A stretch of DNA of 64,000 bases from Harmonia axyridis (Eukaryota; Arthropoda; Insecta; Coleoptera; Coccinellidae): positions 26,140,501-26,204,500 of the forward strand of contig NC_059501.1 of the NCBI RefSeq assembly GCF_914767665.1, read 5' to 3'. Positions 20,691 through 32,170 of the stretch are shown piece by piece. The notes beneath the pieces are model-generated. The model worked only from the letters and a program-made list of their open reading frames with translations. It was not told where the DNA came from and did no database searches. A program made the position numbers and the translations under genes. How positions within the stretch are numbered: the first letter of the stretch is position 1; every line of letters begins with the position of its first letter.

Positions 20691-21443
20691 CACTGTGTCC
20701 GTAAAGTATGGAACAAATTCATTTTTAGCTAAACAGACCATTTTAAAAAATAATCCTGAAATTTACCCTATTTTAAAGTAATAATCTAATATACAGGGTG
20801 AATTACTTTCGAGTAATGACGTCACCGTCATTTTTTTATATGGAACCACTTTGTCTCAGTAATCTCCGATTACTCTAGGTGAGTTGATTCCAAAAATGTA
20901 TCACATGTTGATTCCAATTGGTACAGGGTGGACAAAAATACAATAGTTTTGTGTGTGCTCATAAAGTAACGTGTAACATTCTTTATTAGTTAAATGAACA
21001 ATATTATCAAAAATACTTATTGTCTAGCGACAATTGGTTTGAATGTAACACCCTGTAGTTTGTTACATTTTTAGATCAATAAAAATGAGCTGTTTCCAAA
21101 CATGTTTGGTACTCGTGATCTAGCAGACAGAAAATGAAAGAAATTATTCCTTATTTTTATACATTTTTATTAATCTAAAAATGTAACCAACTACAGGGTG
21201 TTACATTCAAACCAATTGCCGCTAGACAAACTCAGCTAGAGTAGTCGGAAAATTGAAACAAAACGGAGGTGTTCCATTTAAACAAAAATTACGATGACGT
21301 CATCACTCGAAAGTAATTCACCCTGTATATTAGATTATTATTTTAAAATACGGTAAATTGAAATAAAAAATCGACATTTTTCAGGATTTTTTCTCAAAAT
21401 GGTCTGTTTAAAAATGAATTTTTTCCATACTTTACGGACACAG
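20691..21443. mobile_element. Nested palindromic (foldback) elements
   Basis: Outer inverted ends CACTGTGTCCGTAAAGTATGG / CCATACTTTACGGACACAG are flanked by TATA. A second element (20,794-21,325, ends CAGGGTGAATTACTTTCGA and its complement, TA on each side) sits inside. The outer sequence with it removed reads TAATAATCTAATATTAGATTATTA, so the TA target was the exact centre of the outer palindrome. A third inverted pair lies inside (about 21,020-21,090 with 21,155-21,229, GACAATTGGTTTGAATGTAA). No transposase is present; these are MITE-class elements. The set is also at 43,419-44,170. Confidence 0.82.
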
Positions 21444-21499
21444 TATATTCGTAGTACCTTCAGTAACTTCAGATCGTTCACTTTGAAACTTATTTTTTT

Positions 21500-22250
<751 letters not shown>

Positions 22251-22277
22251 AGTGTCACTGATCATATCATATCATTA

Positions 22278-22446
22278 TATTGATCATATTTTTTTGAAAT
22301 GTAAAACACCTGAGTTCAAGGAAAAGTGTAGGCCAATAATTGTACACTCACATATCACTGATTCAGTGATATGTGAGTGTACAATTATTGGCCTACACTT
22401 TTCCTTGAACTCAGGTGTTTTACATTTCAAAAAAATATGATCAATA
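22278..22446. repeat. 169-nt perfect palindrome in LINE sequence
   Basis: Perfect arms of 84 nt around one central base (22,362). The centre is CACTGA-T-TCAGTG and the outer end is TATTGATCATAT / ATATGATCAATA. The right arm is the EN-coding LINE sequence; the left arm repeats it backwards, so both strands encode the same HIFLKCKTPEFKEKCRPI text. Conserved at 45,004-45,172. Confidence 0.9.
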
Positions 22447-23039
22447 CACGAAGCAGACTTACCTTGTACTCTAATATCTTTGTTTATCATCGATTCAAAA
22501 CATTCACTCAATATGTTTAGATCCTCCGATACAATTTCGTCATCCTCAAGTCCGATATTTATGTTCATATCACCGACAATAATATGGTAATCTGATGTTT
22601 TTTGTCTTGATTGTTCCAGGTAAAGTTTGAGTTGATCCAGAAATAGTATTACGTTCGTGAAAGGAGGTCTATAAAGAGCTATGATTATTAGTTTCTTTCT
22701 GTTACGAGTATTGATTTGAGTTTCTATTGCTTTGCATTTATCAATGTGGATAATGTTCGTTACGTAATTAGAATTTTCCTTTATATATACAACAACACCA
22801 TCGTTTTTATTGTCATCTCCTCCATTGTAAATAGTCACGTAACCATTTTTACTGAAGAAATTAATATATTGAATCAACCAAGTTTCTGTCAAAATGATAT
22901 AATCGAATACTGTATCGGTTTCACCTAAATATAAATCGAATTCATCAATATTCTTTGCTATGCTTCTAATATTCTGGTGTACCAAAGAAAAAGTGTTGTT
23001 ATCGCAAGAATCAACAGGGTAATCCAATATACTGCACAT
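22284..23039 (-). pseudogene. Non-LTR retrotransposon ORF2 fragment: AP endonuclease domain
   Basis: The 251-codon frame begins with the endonuclease domain of a LINE ORF2. Motifs are LVHQNIRS (metal-site Asn), ILTETWL (Glu), the strand VVVYIKENSNYV, IIALYRPP, IIVGDMNINI (GDMN) and SCIDHIFLK (S.IDHIF). The domain nicks target DNA for target-primed reverse transcription. The frame runs through the palindrome centre into backwards copy; there is no RT domain. It lies downstream of ORF1 in LINE order. Truncated and not mobile. Confidence 0.87.
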
Positions 23040-23300
23040 TTGCTCGACCTCGATCGTATTGACTGTCTAGTATTCGCAATCTCTAATGTACTGATCCATA
23101 GTGATTATATAATATATTAAATTACAAATGAAGTATAAGATAGTAACCCAGTATAAAACAGCATTATATATAGATAGAACAAAAATTACTAATGGCTTAC
23201 AATTATGATGATGATAATATATTATTTTTTTTCTTTTTTATAATAATTCAACAACAATAATAACTGAAATGTTTATTTTATCTATTTCTTTATTAAGTAC

Positions 23301-24105
23301 CTACTTTGATTTTTTTCCAATATGCAATGAAGACGAATCAGAACAAAGTTTCATAATTTTATCCAATTTTATTTGGTTTTTCTTGAGTTCGATTGATACG
23401 TTTCCTTTAGAAGCCACAAATGAGGTTCGTATTTGTTCCCCCGGAGTTTCGGGCTGTAGGAGCAGTTTCTGTGTCGGTGTGGCAGAGGTACTATTTGTCT
23501 TCGGTAAGGCTTCGTCTTCTTCAATTCCTAGTAACTCTTCAATAATAAACTCATTTCCATTTACAACCAACTTATTCCTTTTAATGAAGCAATTCTTTTC
23601 TCCTTTCTCTCTTTTTGTCAACAGGTATCTTCTCAAAATTCTGTATTCTTCTTGTTCTTTTATTGTGAGGATCATGTACGATGGCAATACCAGAACCTTT
23701 CAACTTCTTAGCATTTTGTAGGACATTCTTTTTCGTTAAGTAGGAAATGAATTCAATTTTAACAGGACATTCTTTATTTTTTCCTAAGCGGTATATGTTA
23801 TTGATATCTTTGTAAGTAATATCAATCTCAAGACGGTTATTCAGTTCTTGAAGAACATGTTCTACTGAAACTTCCTCGTCTAACTCTATTCCAAAAATGA
23901 CAATATTGTTTTCTTTACTACCTTTCTCAAGAAATTCAACCTTATTTCTCAAGGAGAAATTTTCTTTTTCCAAATCGTGGACTTTAGTTTTGAGATTTTC
24001 GATTTTCAACAATAGCCTAGTTTCACTTGCCTTGATTGCATTTTTCAATTCTTCTTTATTTTTTTGGATTTCATCCATTATTTTTTTAAAGGCAGCGTCA
24101 TTCAT
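23301..24105 (-). pseudogene. Non-LTR retrotransposon ORF1 (RNA-binding protein), frameshifted
   Basis: From ATG at 24,105 there are 174 codons: a predicted coiled coil (ETRLLLKIENLKTKVHDLEK, FSLRNKVEFLEKG), an RRM-like start (NNIVIFGIELDEEVS) and IYRLGKNKECPVKIEF, then a shift near 23,600 into a second frame (to 23,301, GNEFIIEELLGIEEDE). This architecture is typical of LINE ORF1 proteins that coat the RNA. In unit 2 most of it is deleted. Confidence 0.8.
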
Positions 24106-24216
24106 AATTTTAGTTGTTTCAATTATCTATAGTGTATGAACGCCTTTAATTAACGAGATAGCTGTGTTCTTCTTTGCAGGATTTGTCGCAGCTGTTCCCT
24201 TTTTTTGCCGAGTACG

Positions 24217-24722
24217 TCGTTCTCTGATAATACGTATGAATATTTCGAATAATTATATTTCAATGCTTTTCCATGGATTGAATCAAATGATTCTTCAGCC
24301 TTATAATGTTTTCTGTAGTACTCACGTGAGTATAAAATTTGGTTATTTTTTAAGCAGAGATTCCACTATTTTAGTTCACTTTTACACAGCAATATTGAAG
24401 AACATCTGTAAGCGAAGACTTATCTTATTAAATCATAATTATGAAGTGAATACTGTTGTAAGTAATTTTGTTCATGATCAAAACAATTTACTTTTCATAA
24501 TATTTGAGTTAACTAAGACCACTAATATACTTTCTTTCAGAACAATGAAACTTTTCAAAAATATGTGTCATCAGAGTTGCTGACACCTGTAAGTCAGCTT
24601 CTGAGAGTCTCGGAGCTTGCATAGACTGAATGAATTTTAGAGAAAGAGACTCCCCCGCCCCCTGGAAATCAAGATATAAAAAAAGAAAATTTGATGGTAA
24701 CAAAACCTATTTCAAAGTATCA
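24217..24722 (+). pseudogene. Gene X, B-side copy in unit 1: two exon pieces
   Basis: An open plus-strand frame ends ..KRRLILLNHNYEVNTV at a T|GTAAGT donor (24,458). The 83-bp intron ends TACTTTCTTTCAG (24,540), then NNETFQKYVSSELLTPVSQL follows and the frame ends at TAG (24,622-24,624), where the A-side copy has CAG (Gln). Beyond it the frame continues recognisably as ILEKETPPPPGNQDIKKRKF. The region before the donor is also open on the minus strand (SIHGKALKYN), so the exon start is unclear. It is convergent with ZNF-B. Confidence 0.5.
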
Positions 24723-24926
24723 ATTGTTTATTACTATCATTCATTTTTTGTCAAGGGAACCACCATTATCAAGAAGGAGACCACATTTCCAAAATGGTTG
24801 TTACGGCGAGTCGACTACATTTCCTTGCGTCACATTTTGGAGCTTCGTGACCCCAGGAATCATTATACTTACCAATTAAATCATTTGTCTTTATTACTTC
24901 ATAGCATTACTGCTGCGCCCAACTGA
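24700..24926 (+). repeat. Conserved short frame downstream of gene X (B side)
   Basis: Same KKETTFPKWLLRRV frame as at 16,575, here fused to the X remnant by loss of intervening sequence and open to 24,926. Function unknown. Confidence 0.3.
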
Positions 24927-25244
24927 TATTTTGGTATAGTACTTTGAATGTGAAATGAAAAAAAGAAGGAGACTACAATTTCCAAGGCTCTCACTCGAAC
25001 AGAGTTTGTGGAGAAATATTACACACCTTGATAAGAGATTGAATCTCTTAAAAACAGGAAGAAAATTAATGAAGGAATTCTTACTACATAAAAGGATAGA
25101 GAAGCGAAAGTTATGATTAATACACACATAATTAAAATAAAAGTGGAGTAGTGAGAACCGTTTTGCAATCACAGAGTCAAATCCAAGGTGTCCCACCCTG
25201 GATTTGTCTTTGTGACTTTGGGTGAGGCACAGATGGCACCTGAT

Positions 25245-25600
25245 CAACTTAATTAAAATCGAAATCAATATTTGAAATAGATTGTTTATTTAGGAACATT
25301 ACTGCTTATGAATTACTTATGAGGAAATTGTTGCTCACCAATTAATTAAAATAAAAATCAATATATTTAAAAAAGGTTTATTCAATGATATTACTTCTTA
25401 TGGATTACTGCTTAAGATTAATTTTGAAGAAATTGTTGTTCATAAAATAATTAAAATGAAAATCAATATTTGAAATAGCTTTATTTAGGAATATTACTGC
25501 TTATGAATTAATTATGAAGAAATTGTTGTTCAGAAATTAATTAAAAAAAAAACAATATTTAAAATAGGTTCTTTGAGAATTTTACTAATTAATTCGATAA
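25245..25600. repeat. AT-rich minisatellite 3' of ZNF-B
   Basis: About 3.5 to 4 imperfect copies of a 92-103 bp unit (ACTGCTTATGAATTA .. GAAGAAATTGTTGTTCA .. AAAATCAATATTTGAAATAG). The counterpart is at 47,335-47,700. No gene. Confidence 0.7.
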
Positions 25601-25624
25601 AATGAATATTGATTAATTCTGTTA

Positions 25625-25760
25625 TGCAAGCGTTGATATTCACAATCTGATTGTTGAGAGGTACCTCAGTTACATTTGTCCTCACGATTAAATTATTCAA
25701 TTCTGAATCGTCATAACATCATCAGGCACTAGAGGTAGTTACTCATTTTCCCATGACAAT
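25625..25760 (-). other. Degenerate 3' coding remnant downstream of ZNF-B
   Basis: Counterpart of 17,002-17,145 but with a TAA after NE and a frame slip after DD. Probably no longer coding. Confidence 0.3.
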
Positions 25761-25971
25761 TTTGTTTCCAAACACAGTGAACTTGTATAGGTGATATTTT
25801 AGTTTTTTTCATTCAAATGAGTAGTATTTATATGCTTTTTTTAGGTTTCTTTTATAACTGAATCATACTCGTATGCGAGTATGAGTATGATTATGAATGA
25901 TTATGAATGAACATGAGTAGTTAAAAATGTTAACAAATTCGCGTTTATTGAAGCGAATAGCATTCATATCT

Positions 25972-27730
25972 TTATCGACTCCTCCCTTTTCGTTTATACT
26001 TCAAATGAACTTCATCTATATGCCTTTTGATGCTCTGTTTATAAGCTGAAGCATAGTTGCACAGGTGACATTTATGTTCTCGTTTATCCAAATGAACAGC
26101 CTTTATATGGTTTTCAAGATGTTTCTTTTCGTTAGCAGCGTACTCACAAAACACACATTTATGTTCTCGTTTATTCGAATGAACTGCAACTATATGATTT
26201 TTGATGTTCCCTTTATAAGCTGTAGCATAGTTGCACAGGTGACATTTATGTTCTCGTTTTTCCAAATGAACAGCCTTCATATGATTTTCAAGTTGTCCTT
26301 TCTGCTGAGCTACATACTCACAAAATCCACATTTATATTCTCGTTTGTTCAGATGAACTACTTCTATATGCCTTTGGATGTTCCGTCTATAAGCTGAAGC
26401 ATAATTGCACAGGTGACATCTATGTTCTGGTTTATCCAAATGAACAGCCTTTATATGATTTTCAAGGTTTCCCTTCTGATTAGCTACATACTCACAAAAC
26501 CCACATTTATGTTCTTGTTCATTCAAATGAACTGCACCTATATGCTTTTTGATGTTCTGTTTATAAGCTGAAGCATAGTTGCACAGGTGACATTTATGTT
26601 CTCGTTTATCCAAATGAACAGCCTTTATATGGTTTTCAAGTTGTTTCTTTTCGTTAGCAGCATACTCACAAAACACACATTTATGTTCTCGTTTATTCGA
26701 ATGAACTGCAACTATATGCTTTTTGATGCTATGTTTATAAGCTGAAGCATAGTTGCACAGGTGACATTTATGTTCTCGTTTATCCAAATGAACAGCCTTT
26801 ATATGGTTTTCAAGTTGTTTCTTTTCGTTAGCAGCATACTCACAAAACACACATTTATGTTCTCGTTTATTCGAATGAACTGCAACTATATGCTTTTTGA
26901 TGCTATGTTTATAAGCTGAAGCATAATTGCACAGGTGACATCTATGTTCTCGTTTATCCAAATGAACAGCCTTTATATGATTTTCAAGGTTTCCCTTCTG
27001 ATTAGCTACATACTCACAAAACCCACATTTATGTTCTTGTTCATTCAAATGAACTGCACCTATATGCTTTTTGATGTTCTGTTTATAAGCTGAAGCATAG
27101 TTGCACAGGTGACATTTATGTTCTCGTTTATCCAAATGAACAGCCTTTATATGGTTTTCAAGTTGTTTCTTTTCGTTAGCAGCATACTCACAAAACACAC
27201 ATTTATGTTCTCGTTTATTCGAATGAACTGCAACTATATGCTTTTTGATATTCTGTTTATAAGCTGAAGCATAGTTGCGCAGGTGACATTTATGTTCTCG
27301 TTTATCCAAATGAACAGCCTTTATATGGTTTTCAAGTCCCTGCTTATGTTTAGCAGAATACTCACAAAACTTACAATTATGTTCTCGCTTATTCAAATGA
27401 ACAGCATCAAAATGCCGTTTTTGATTTGTCTTGTCATTTGTTGTATACTCACATACTAGACATTCTTGTTCATGTTTATTCGAAGGAGCAGCATCCATAT
27501 GATTCCTAGTTTTATATTTATTAGATGAGTCATGTTTACTACTCAATGGCTCAATTTCAAAAGTAATTCTGTCATTGAAACTATAATCTCTCTTCATTTC
27601 TGTTTCATATCCAATAGACGATCTTATTCCATTCTCATCAATGTACTGGTCAACAATATCTATATCTTCAGTCTTTACGTCTTCGATCTTTATATCTTCA
27701 GTATACTGCCCGTCAATTGTATGCTGGACA
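25972..27730 (-). CDS. ZNF-B: 17-finger C2H2 zinc-finger exon, unit 1 (intact)
   Basis: The only undamaged finger exon in the window and probably a nuclear DNA-binding protein. The inferred exon starts at the ATTCTAG acceptor (27,731-27,732) with VQHTIDGQYTEDIKIEDVKT. The open frame extends to ATG 27,792, but that part matches intron in the paralogues. An acidic N-terminus of about 80 residues (DIDIVDQYIDENG, KRDYSFNDRITFEIE) has no ZAD, KRAB or BTB domain. Then come 17 fingers, C-x2-C-x12-H-x4-H, each exactly 29 residues, alternating CxFCEYxA..LENHIKAVHL with CHLCNYASAY..IKKHIxAVH. Finger 3 has Arg for the second Cys (CHLR). It ends HLKYKRKGRSR-stop. The 58-residue (174-bp) dimer is the repeat unit. 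Confidence 0.88.
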
Positions 27731-28051
27731 CTAGAATCAAAGAAGTTAATAGGAAATTTTTGGGATCTTAAAAGAGAACACAATTTCAACATTTTTTGGA
27801 AATCAAAGACAGTTTCATGTAACCTGCAAACTTTTACATTTTATGTTTGGGTAACATAGCATCTGAAGAGACCCAAATATTTTAAAAGGATTATTTTTGC
27901 CATCTTTCCATTCGATAAAATTGTATGAATATCGTACCAGATTTGTATCGTCCGAAGCAATGTTTTTTTTTTATTCGTATCTCATTTTCCCTTGAACCCT
28001 TTGGCCGATTTCAGCAATTAATTTCTTGAATTGTAGCTCCATTCCTCTAGA

Positions 28052-28539
28052 CAGTGGCGTACCCCGACATGAGCCTTGGGGGAGGGGGCGGATAAAGAAA
28101 AAAAATCGTTTCCGATATGCTTTGAATTTGTATATACTTTCTGAGATTGATTTTCAATGAGAGAAGTTCGGAGCTTCTACTTTGAAATCTCATTAATTTT
28201 TATCAGATTGCTTATTTTCATCAATAATTTGGAATTTTTGGCTCGTAAATAAATAATGATCATGCCGAAGACAGTCAGATCAGATCAAGCCTTTTAATAT
28301 AGTAGCTGGATGAAGAATTCGTTGATTAAATTTTCACACGATTAATTTATGGAGCGTTGTGACTTGTTGTTTCGTCTTGATGGGGATAACATTGAAATTG
28401 TTGTATGTATTTTGTACTATATTTAAGCACATTGTAATTGTGGTTTGAATTTCAAATAAATTGAATTGAATTGAATTGAATTGAAAATTTACAAATTTAC
28501 AGATTAAAATGGATATATCCTCCTTTGCGTACGCCACTG
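28052..28539. mobile_element. 488-bp element with CAGTGGCGTAC inverted ends
   Basis: Starts CAGTGGCGTACCCCG and ends CGTACGCCACTG, giving 11-bp perfect TIRs of hAT-like type. No clear 8-bp target duplication remains. Inside is a stretch typical of a LINE 3' end running into (TTGAA)n (28,446-28,490); the repeat number differs in unit 2. It is either a composite or a MITE that captured a LINE tail. Confidence 0.6.
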
Positions 28540-28713
28540 CTTCAGGTACATAAACGATTTAGATGCCATCTTCATTTAATCCGTTTTTGTTAAATGCAGG
28601 GGTGAACAAAAAAAGTAAATACAAGCTTTTATTCGAAGCAATAAACAAATAAATAAAATAAAATAAATAAAACAAAGGTCGGACGATGTTGGCACCGTTT
28701 GGCTCAAGAAAGG

Positions 28714-28773
28714 GAAAATTGGAAAATTCAGGGGGAGGCCTATGTCCAGGAGTGGATGCAGACAGGCTGTTGA
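28714..28773 (+). pseudogene. LINE RT C-terminal relic
   Basis: ENWKIQGEAYVQEWMQTGC-stop is the typical last part of RTE-like LINE polyproteins. It is preceded by A/T-rich simple repeats (28,640-28,675). Counterpart at 50,975-51,034. Confidence 0.5.
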
Positions 28774-30842
28774 AAAAGATTCGAAGTAAACTCAAATGTT
28801 GGCCCATCTTTTCTGATCATTTTATCTTTTTATTTTTTGTTGCGATATATTAAATATGAGAGAACGCTTTATATGGTACCTTTGTTGAACATGAAATTCA
28901 TGTTTTGAATGGCAAAGCTCTTCAAGTTCATCATTTTGAAACTGTTTTGAGGTCTAATATTAATGATTTAAAAAAAAAAAACCTATGAACTGGGATATTA
29001 ATACAATAAAAAGTCATTCATCATATTGATGAATTGTTCTTATTGAATCAAGCAACAATTTCCATTTAACCAATGAAATGTTGATTATTACAATGTTATG
29101 TTCATTATTCGATCCGTTGTACTTGTTGTAACTTGCTTCAGTAACCCCCAAATTTTTTTTCCCTATAATCGATAGAAATAATAAAAAATATAGTTTCTAA
29201 TTTGAAAATCTTGAGTTTTGATGAATTTGAGTTGTCCAAGTTCATGATCTTCTTATAAACAACTTACAGTCCATTCAGGAATTATTGACATCGAAGTAGG
29301 ACTTGAACGTCTAGTCGCGGCTTTATTTCTGGTTACAAAAATATCACTAAATATTGCTATGGTTCATCATAGAAATAACCAGTTTAAATTATTTTCATCA
29401 TATTTGTATCCGAAAGATCCTGATTTTTCGAAATTACGATTATTACGATGGGACGCATACAGTCATGATTTCATAAATTGAAGTTCAGATTATATAACGT
29501 AAAAATATAGTGAAATGCTATCTCATTTCTAAGAAATCCAATGAAGAGATATCTATTCATTTAAGAGTCGCCCATGAAAGATCCCATTGAAGATCATTAA
29601 AATATGCATATTTCTTTTTCACCAAAGGCTCTTCAAAAATTGTTGCATTACTGATGGACACTGGATACCAACCTGCTTGCAAAATTCTTATCAAATAACT
29701 CTTATGGATCATTTTAACTGTGGTGTCTAAACTGGTGAAGAAAACAGAAAAAACTGGTTGATAAATTTAAATAGTGTAGCTTAGTGAATGGAAGAGCCAT
29801 ATCATAATAAGACAGAAATAAAATTCAAAGAATCCATTTAGTATATGAAAAATTTTGATATCCCAGTTGTGCTGTAACTTTCAAAATTGGAACCAATTTA
29901 TCAGCCAATGTGTAAATTACTTTCTAAAGTCACTATTCTTTGAAACTGTTCATGACATGAATGATTGATTAAATTTGTATGAAAAATATAGCTACTATTT
30001 GTACTCAAGTTTTCTGTTTTTTATTGAAATGCTTTTATACTAGTTACTATTAAATTACATAAAGTATTTTGCCCATAACAGCTTTAATTCACTCACTAAA
30101 AGCATTCTTGCATGAAATTATTTTTAATTTGTGAATTTTAAAATTTTATTGCATTCTATTATTATCTTCAAGTGGGTAAGAGGTGAAGAAATTTTTGAAG
30201 TTACTCTTCTAAATATATTTTTCGATTAAATACTCAGTAAAAATTCTATAAAGCAATTGAAATTTATTAGATTTTTGGATTACTCATTGAAGAACAAAAA
30301 ACAGATATAACAATACTTAATTTCAATATAGAATATAAATAAACTATAGATGCAATGCAATAAACTTTGTTTAGCAACCCAATTATAAAATAATTCTTCC
30401 TTCATAGATTTATATAATCCTCATGATCACCACTGTGAAAACAAAACATCCAGGTAAAAATCCAAATATACATCATTCAAAATAGTGCTCCTTCTACTTT
30501 TACCCTTGAATATATTTGAAAAACTTTTTGTTTTCTTTCTAGAGTCCACTGTTCAATAATGCTGCCATTTTCAAATAACCAAGTTTCCTCCAGATGAATG
30601 AATTTCACATTTTGTTGCAAATATTCTCTGTATTCATCATAAAATCGTACTCAACTTATTATATTTTTCTGTTCATCAATAACAATTTTCCTTTTATTAA
30701 CTGTTTTGAACTTGTAACGAATTAATTATATGTAATGTTGTGTTCGATTGATTAAAATCTAGATGCTTTTTGGTCAAATTTTATCCAGACTGATATATTG
30801 GTTGCTTTTGGTAACAATCAAATCATTAAATGATTCTTTTAA

Positions 30843-31190
30843 GGTGAAATCGTATCACACAGGTTTTCTTCCGCTAATAATACAGGCCGTACTGACTTGC
30901 TTTCTTCTTTTTTCAAACAGTATTGTGAGAAATACTCAAATAAACTAATCAATGTGTGTTTGAAATTGATACAACTTTTTAATTTCAAAATTTCTTGGAT
31001 CAAAACCAATAACACAAACAAACTAAAATCTAACCTCCTGTCAATGGCATTTCCAATGCCAACCCGAAATCTGCAATTCAAAATGTTACTGAATGACCAA
31101 TACCAACTTAATTCCGATTTTCCAAAGCCACCCGGGATTTCAATAATTCCTGAATATACATTTTTGTCCAAACCGCAAGCAGTCTTATAA
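30843..31190 (+). other. Unrecognised open frame (possible exon)
   Basis: The plus frame reads GEIVSHRFSSANNTGRTDLL then SSFFKQYCEKYSNKLINVCL and stays open for 115 codons, but it is broken after MLLN in unit 2. The minus strand is also open over 30,839-31,171. Neither has a recognisable domain. It lies inside the inferred ZNF-B intron. It may be chance. Confidence 0.25.
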
Positions 31191-31429
31191 TACTATGTAC
31201 TTGCAGAATTGAAAAAGAAAAAAAGCTTTTTCTGCCGAAAAGTTCGAAAAATCATCGCCCTCATTTTTTTCATGATAAGCCAATTAACTCATGAACCGTT
31301 GAGTTTCTACCTAAGATATGGCGTATTGCCGAAATTGTCATCAAAAAAGCTATCTAATGATGCAATAATATACTGGATGTGACATTTGAAATTAGGAAGT
31401 AGTAGTCTTTTTCCGGTATAACCAGGAGT

Positions 31430-31534
31430 TGTAGAGGACTGAAAATATTTTAGGAAGAAAGATCATTGTCAAACGCCAATATACAAACTTTCAGCTCAAA
31501 AGTCTAATAGGGGCCATCCCGGTGAATCAGCCTG
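31430..31534 (-). mobile_element. MITE end fragment at a TA site
   Basis: On the minus strand it begins CAGGCTGATTCACCGGGATG, a typical TA-flanked inverted-repeat terminus, followed by about 100 bp of element. The other end is missing. It stops at CCTG|TATAAC, the same paralogous TA used by the 1537-bp element at 14,614. Present also in unit 2 (53,520-53,647). Confidence 0.55.
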
Positions 31535-31839
31535 TATAACAAGCTAAGGATTTCATACAAGTATGTTCCTGGGGAATCAAATAATTGCTAAAAATCGACC
31601 GAAGGGTTCAAGAGAAAATGAACTGCAAACTTCGTTGATCTTTTTTTTCGTATTTTCCGTTCTCCTAATTTTGCCAATGTTGTATCATAGTATGAAGAAC
31701 TATACTATGGTTATACATATATAACACAAAAAAAAGAAAAATGCGGGTTCATTCAAATACCTAACTTTCGAAATATTTCAAAGGTTTGTACAACAAACCT
31801 TTAAATAAATAAAATAATAAAACAGAGATAAATACTCAC

Positions 31840-32170
31840 TCATAGTCAAATGATATCCTATCATCATCTTGTCCCATTTTTTCTAATTCAGTCTTAACTC
31901 TTCTGTTGTGAATACTCATATATTTTTCTGGGTACATATGTAGAATAGACCCTCGAATCTGTCACATGAAATTGGCAGCTTCGTTGCCAAATCGAAAAAT
32001 TAATCAGGTATTTGAAGTATTCATAGAAAATAGAAATATGTCACCAGATCCCGCTATCGGTCTCGACAGTTATAATATCAGGTTACCTATATCTTTGAAT
32101 ATTTATTCTGATTCTAAATACGACTGTTACTGCTGCAACTAAATTCATCCTTGAAACTCTTCAAATTGAA
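31840..32170 (-). pseudogene. Upstream exon region of ZNF-B, unit 1
   Basis: Before the GTGAGT donor the minus frame reads KTELEKMGQDDDRISFDYE, preceded by HNRRV. This corresponds to the A and C exons and gives the same phase for splicing to the ZNF-B finger exon. Upstream of about 31,900 the B version is shifted relative to A and C (a TGA in ..NI-stop-VFT..), so this copy either starts at an internal ATG (31,940) or is damaged. This matters for whether intact ZNF-B can be expressed. Confidence 0.5.

Larger units (their letters stand above)
27733..31839 (-). other. Inferred intron of ZNF-B, unit 1
   Basis: About 4.1 kb between the acceptor at 27,731-27,732 and the GTGAGT donor (31,834-31,839). 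It holds the TIR element at 28,052, the LINE relic at 28,714, an unknown ORF at 30,843 and a MITE end at 31,430. 28,800-30,760 shows no gene. The first 300 bp contain the conserved GTTTGGGTAACATAGC hairpin motif. Confidence 0.45.

Noticed and set aside
23269..23721. Plus-strand ORFs opposite the LINE ORF1 and ORF2
   Set aside because: They are shadows; the minus strand holds the coiled-coil/RRM and endonuclease motifs.
26065..26397. Plus-strand ORFs opposite the zinc-finger arrays (also 17,590, 17,956, 40,315, 48,151, 61,935)
   Set aside because: They are produced by the repetitive finger codons read backwards (MFSFIQMNS-type repeats); the minus strand carries the finger motifs.
27731..27792. 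ATG at 27,792 as the start of ZNF-B
   Set aside because: The 62 bp correspond to sequence before the conserved ATTCTAG acceptor in paralogues, and the encoded residues are not conserved; an upstream exon is more likely.
28052..28539. 8-bp target duplication for the CAGTGGCGTAC element
   Set aside because: The flanks CCTCTAGA and CTTCAGGT do not match, so hAT membership rests on the TIRs only.
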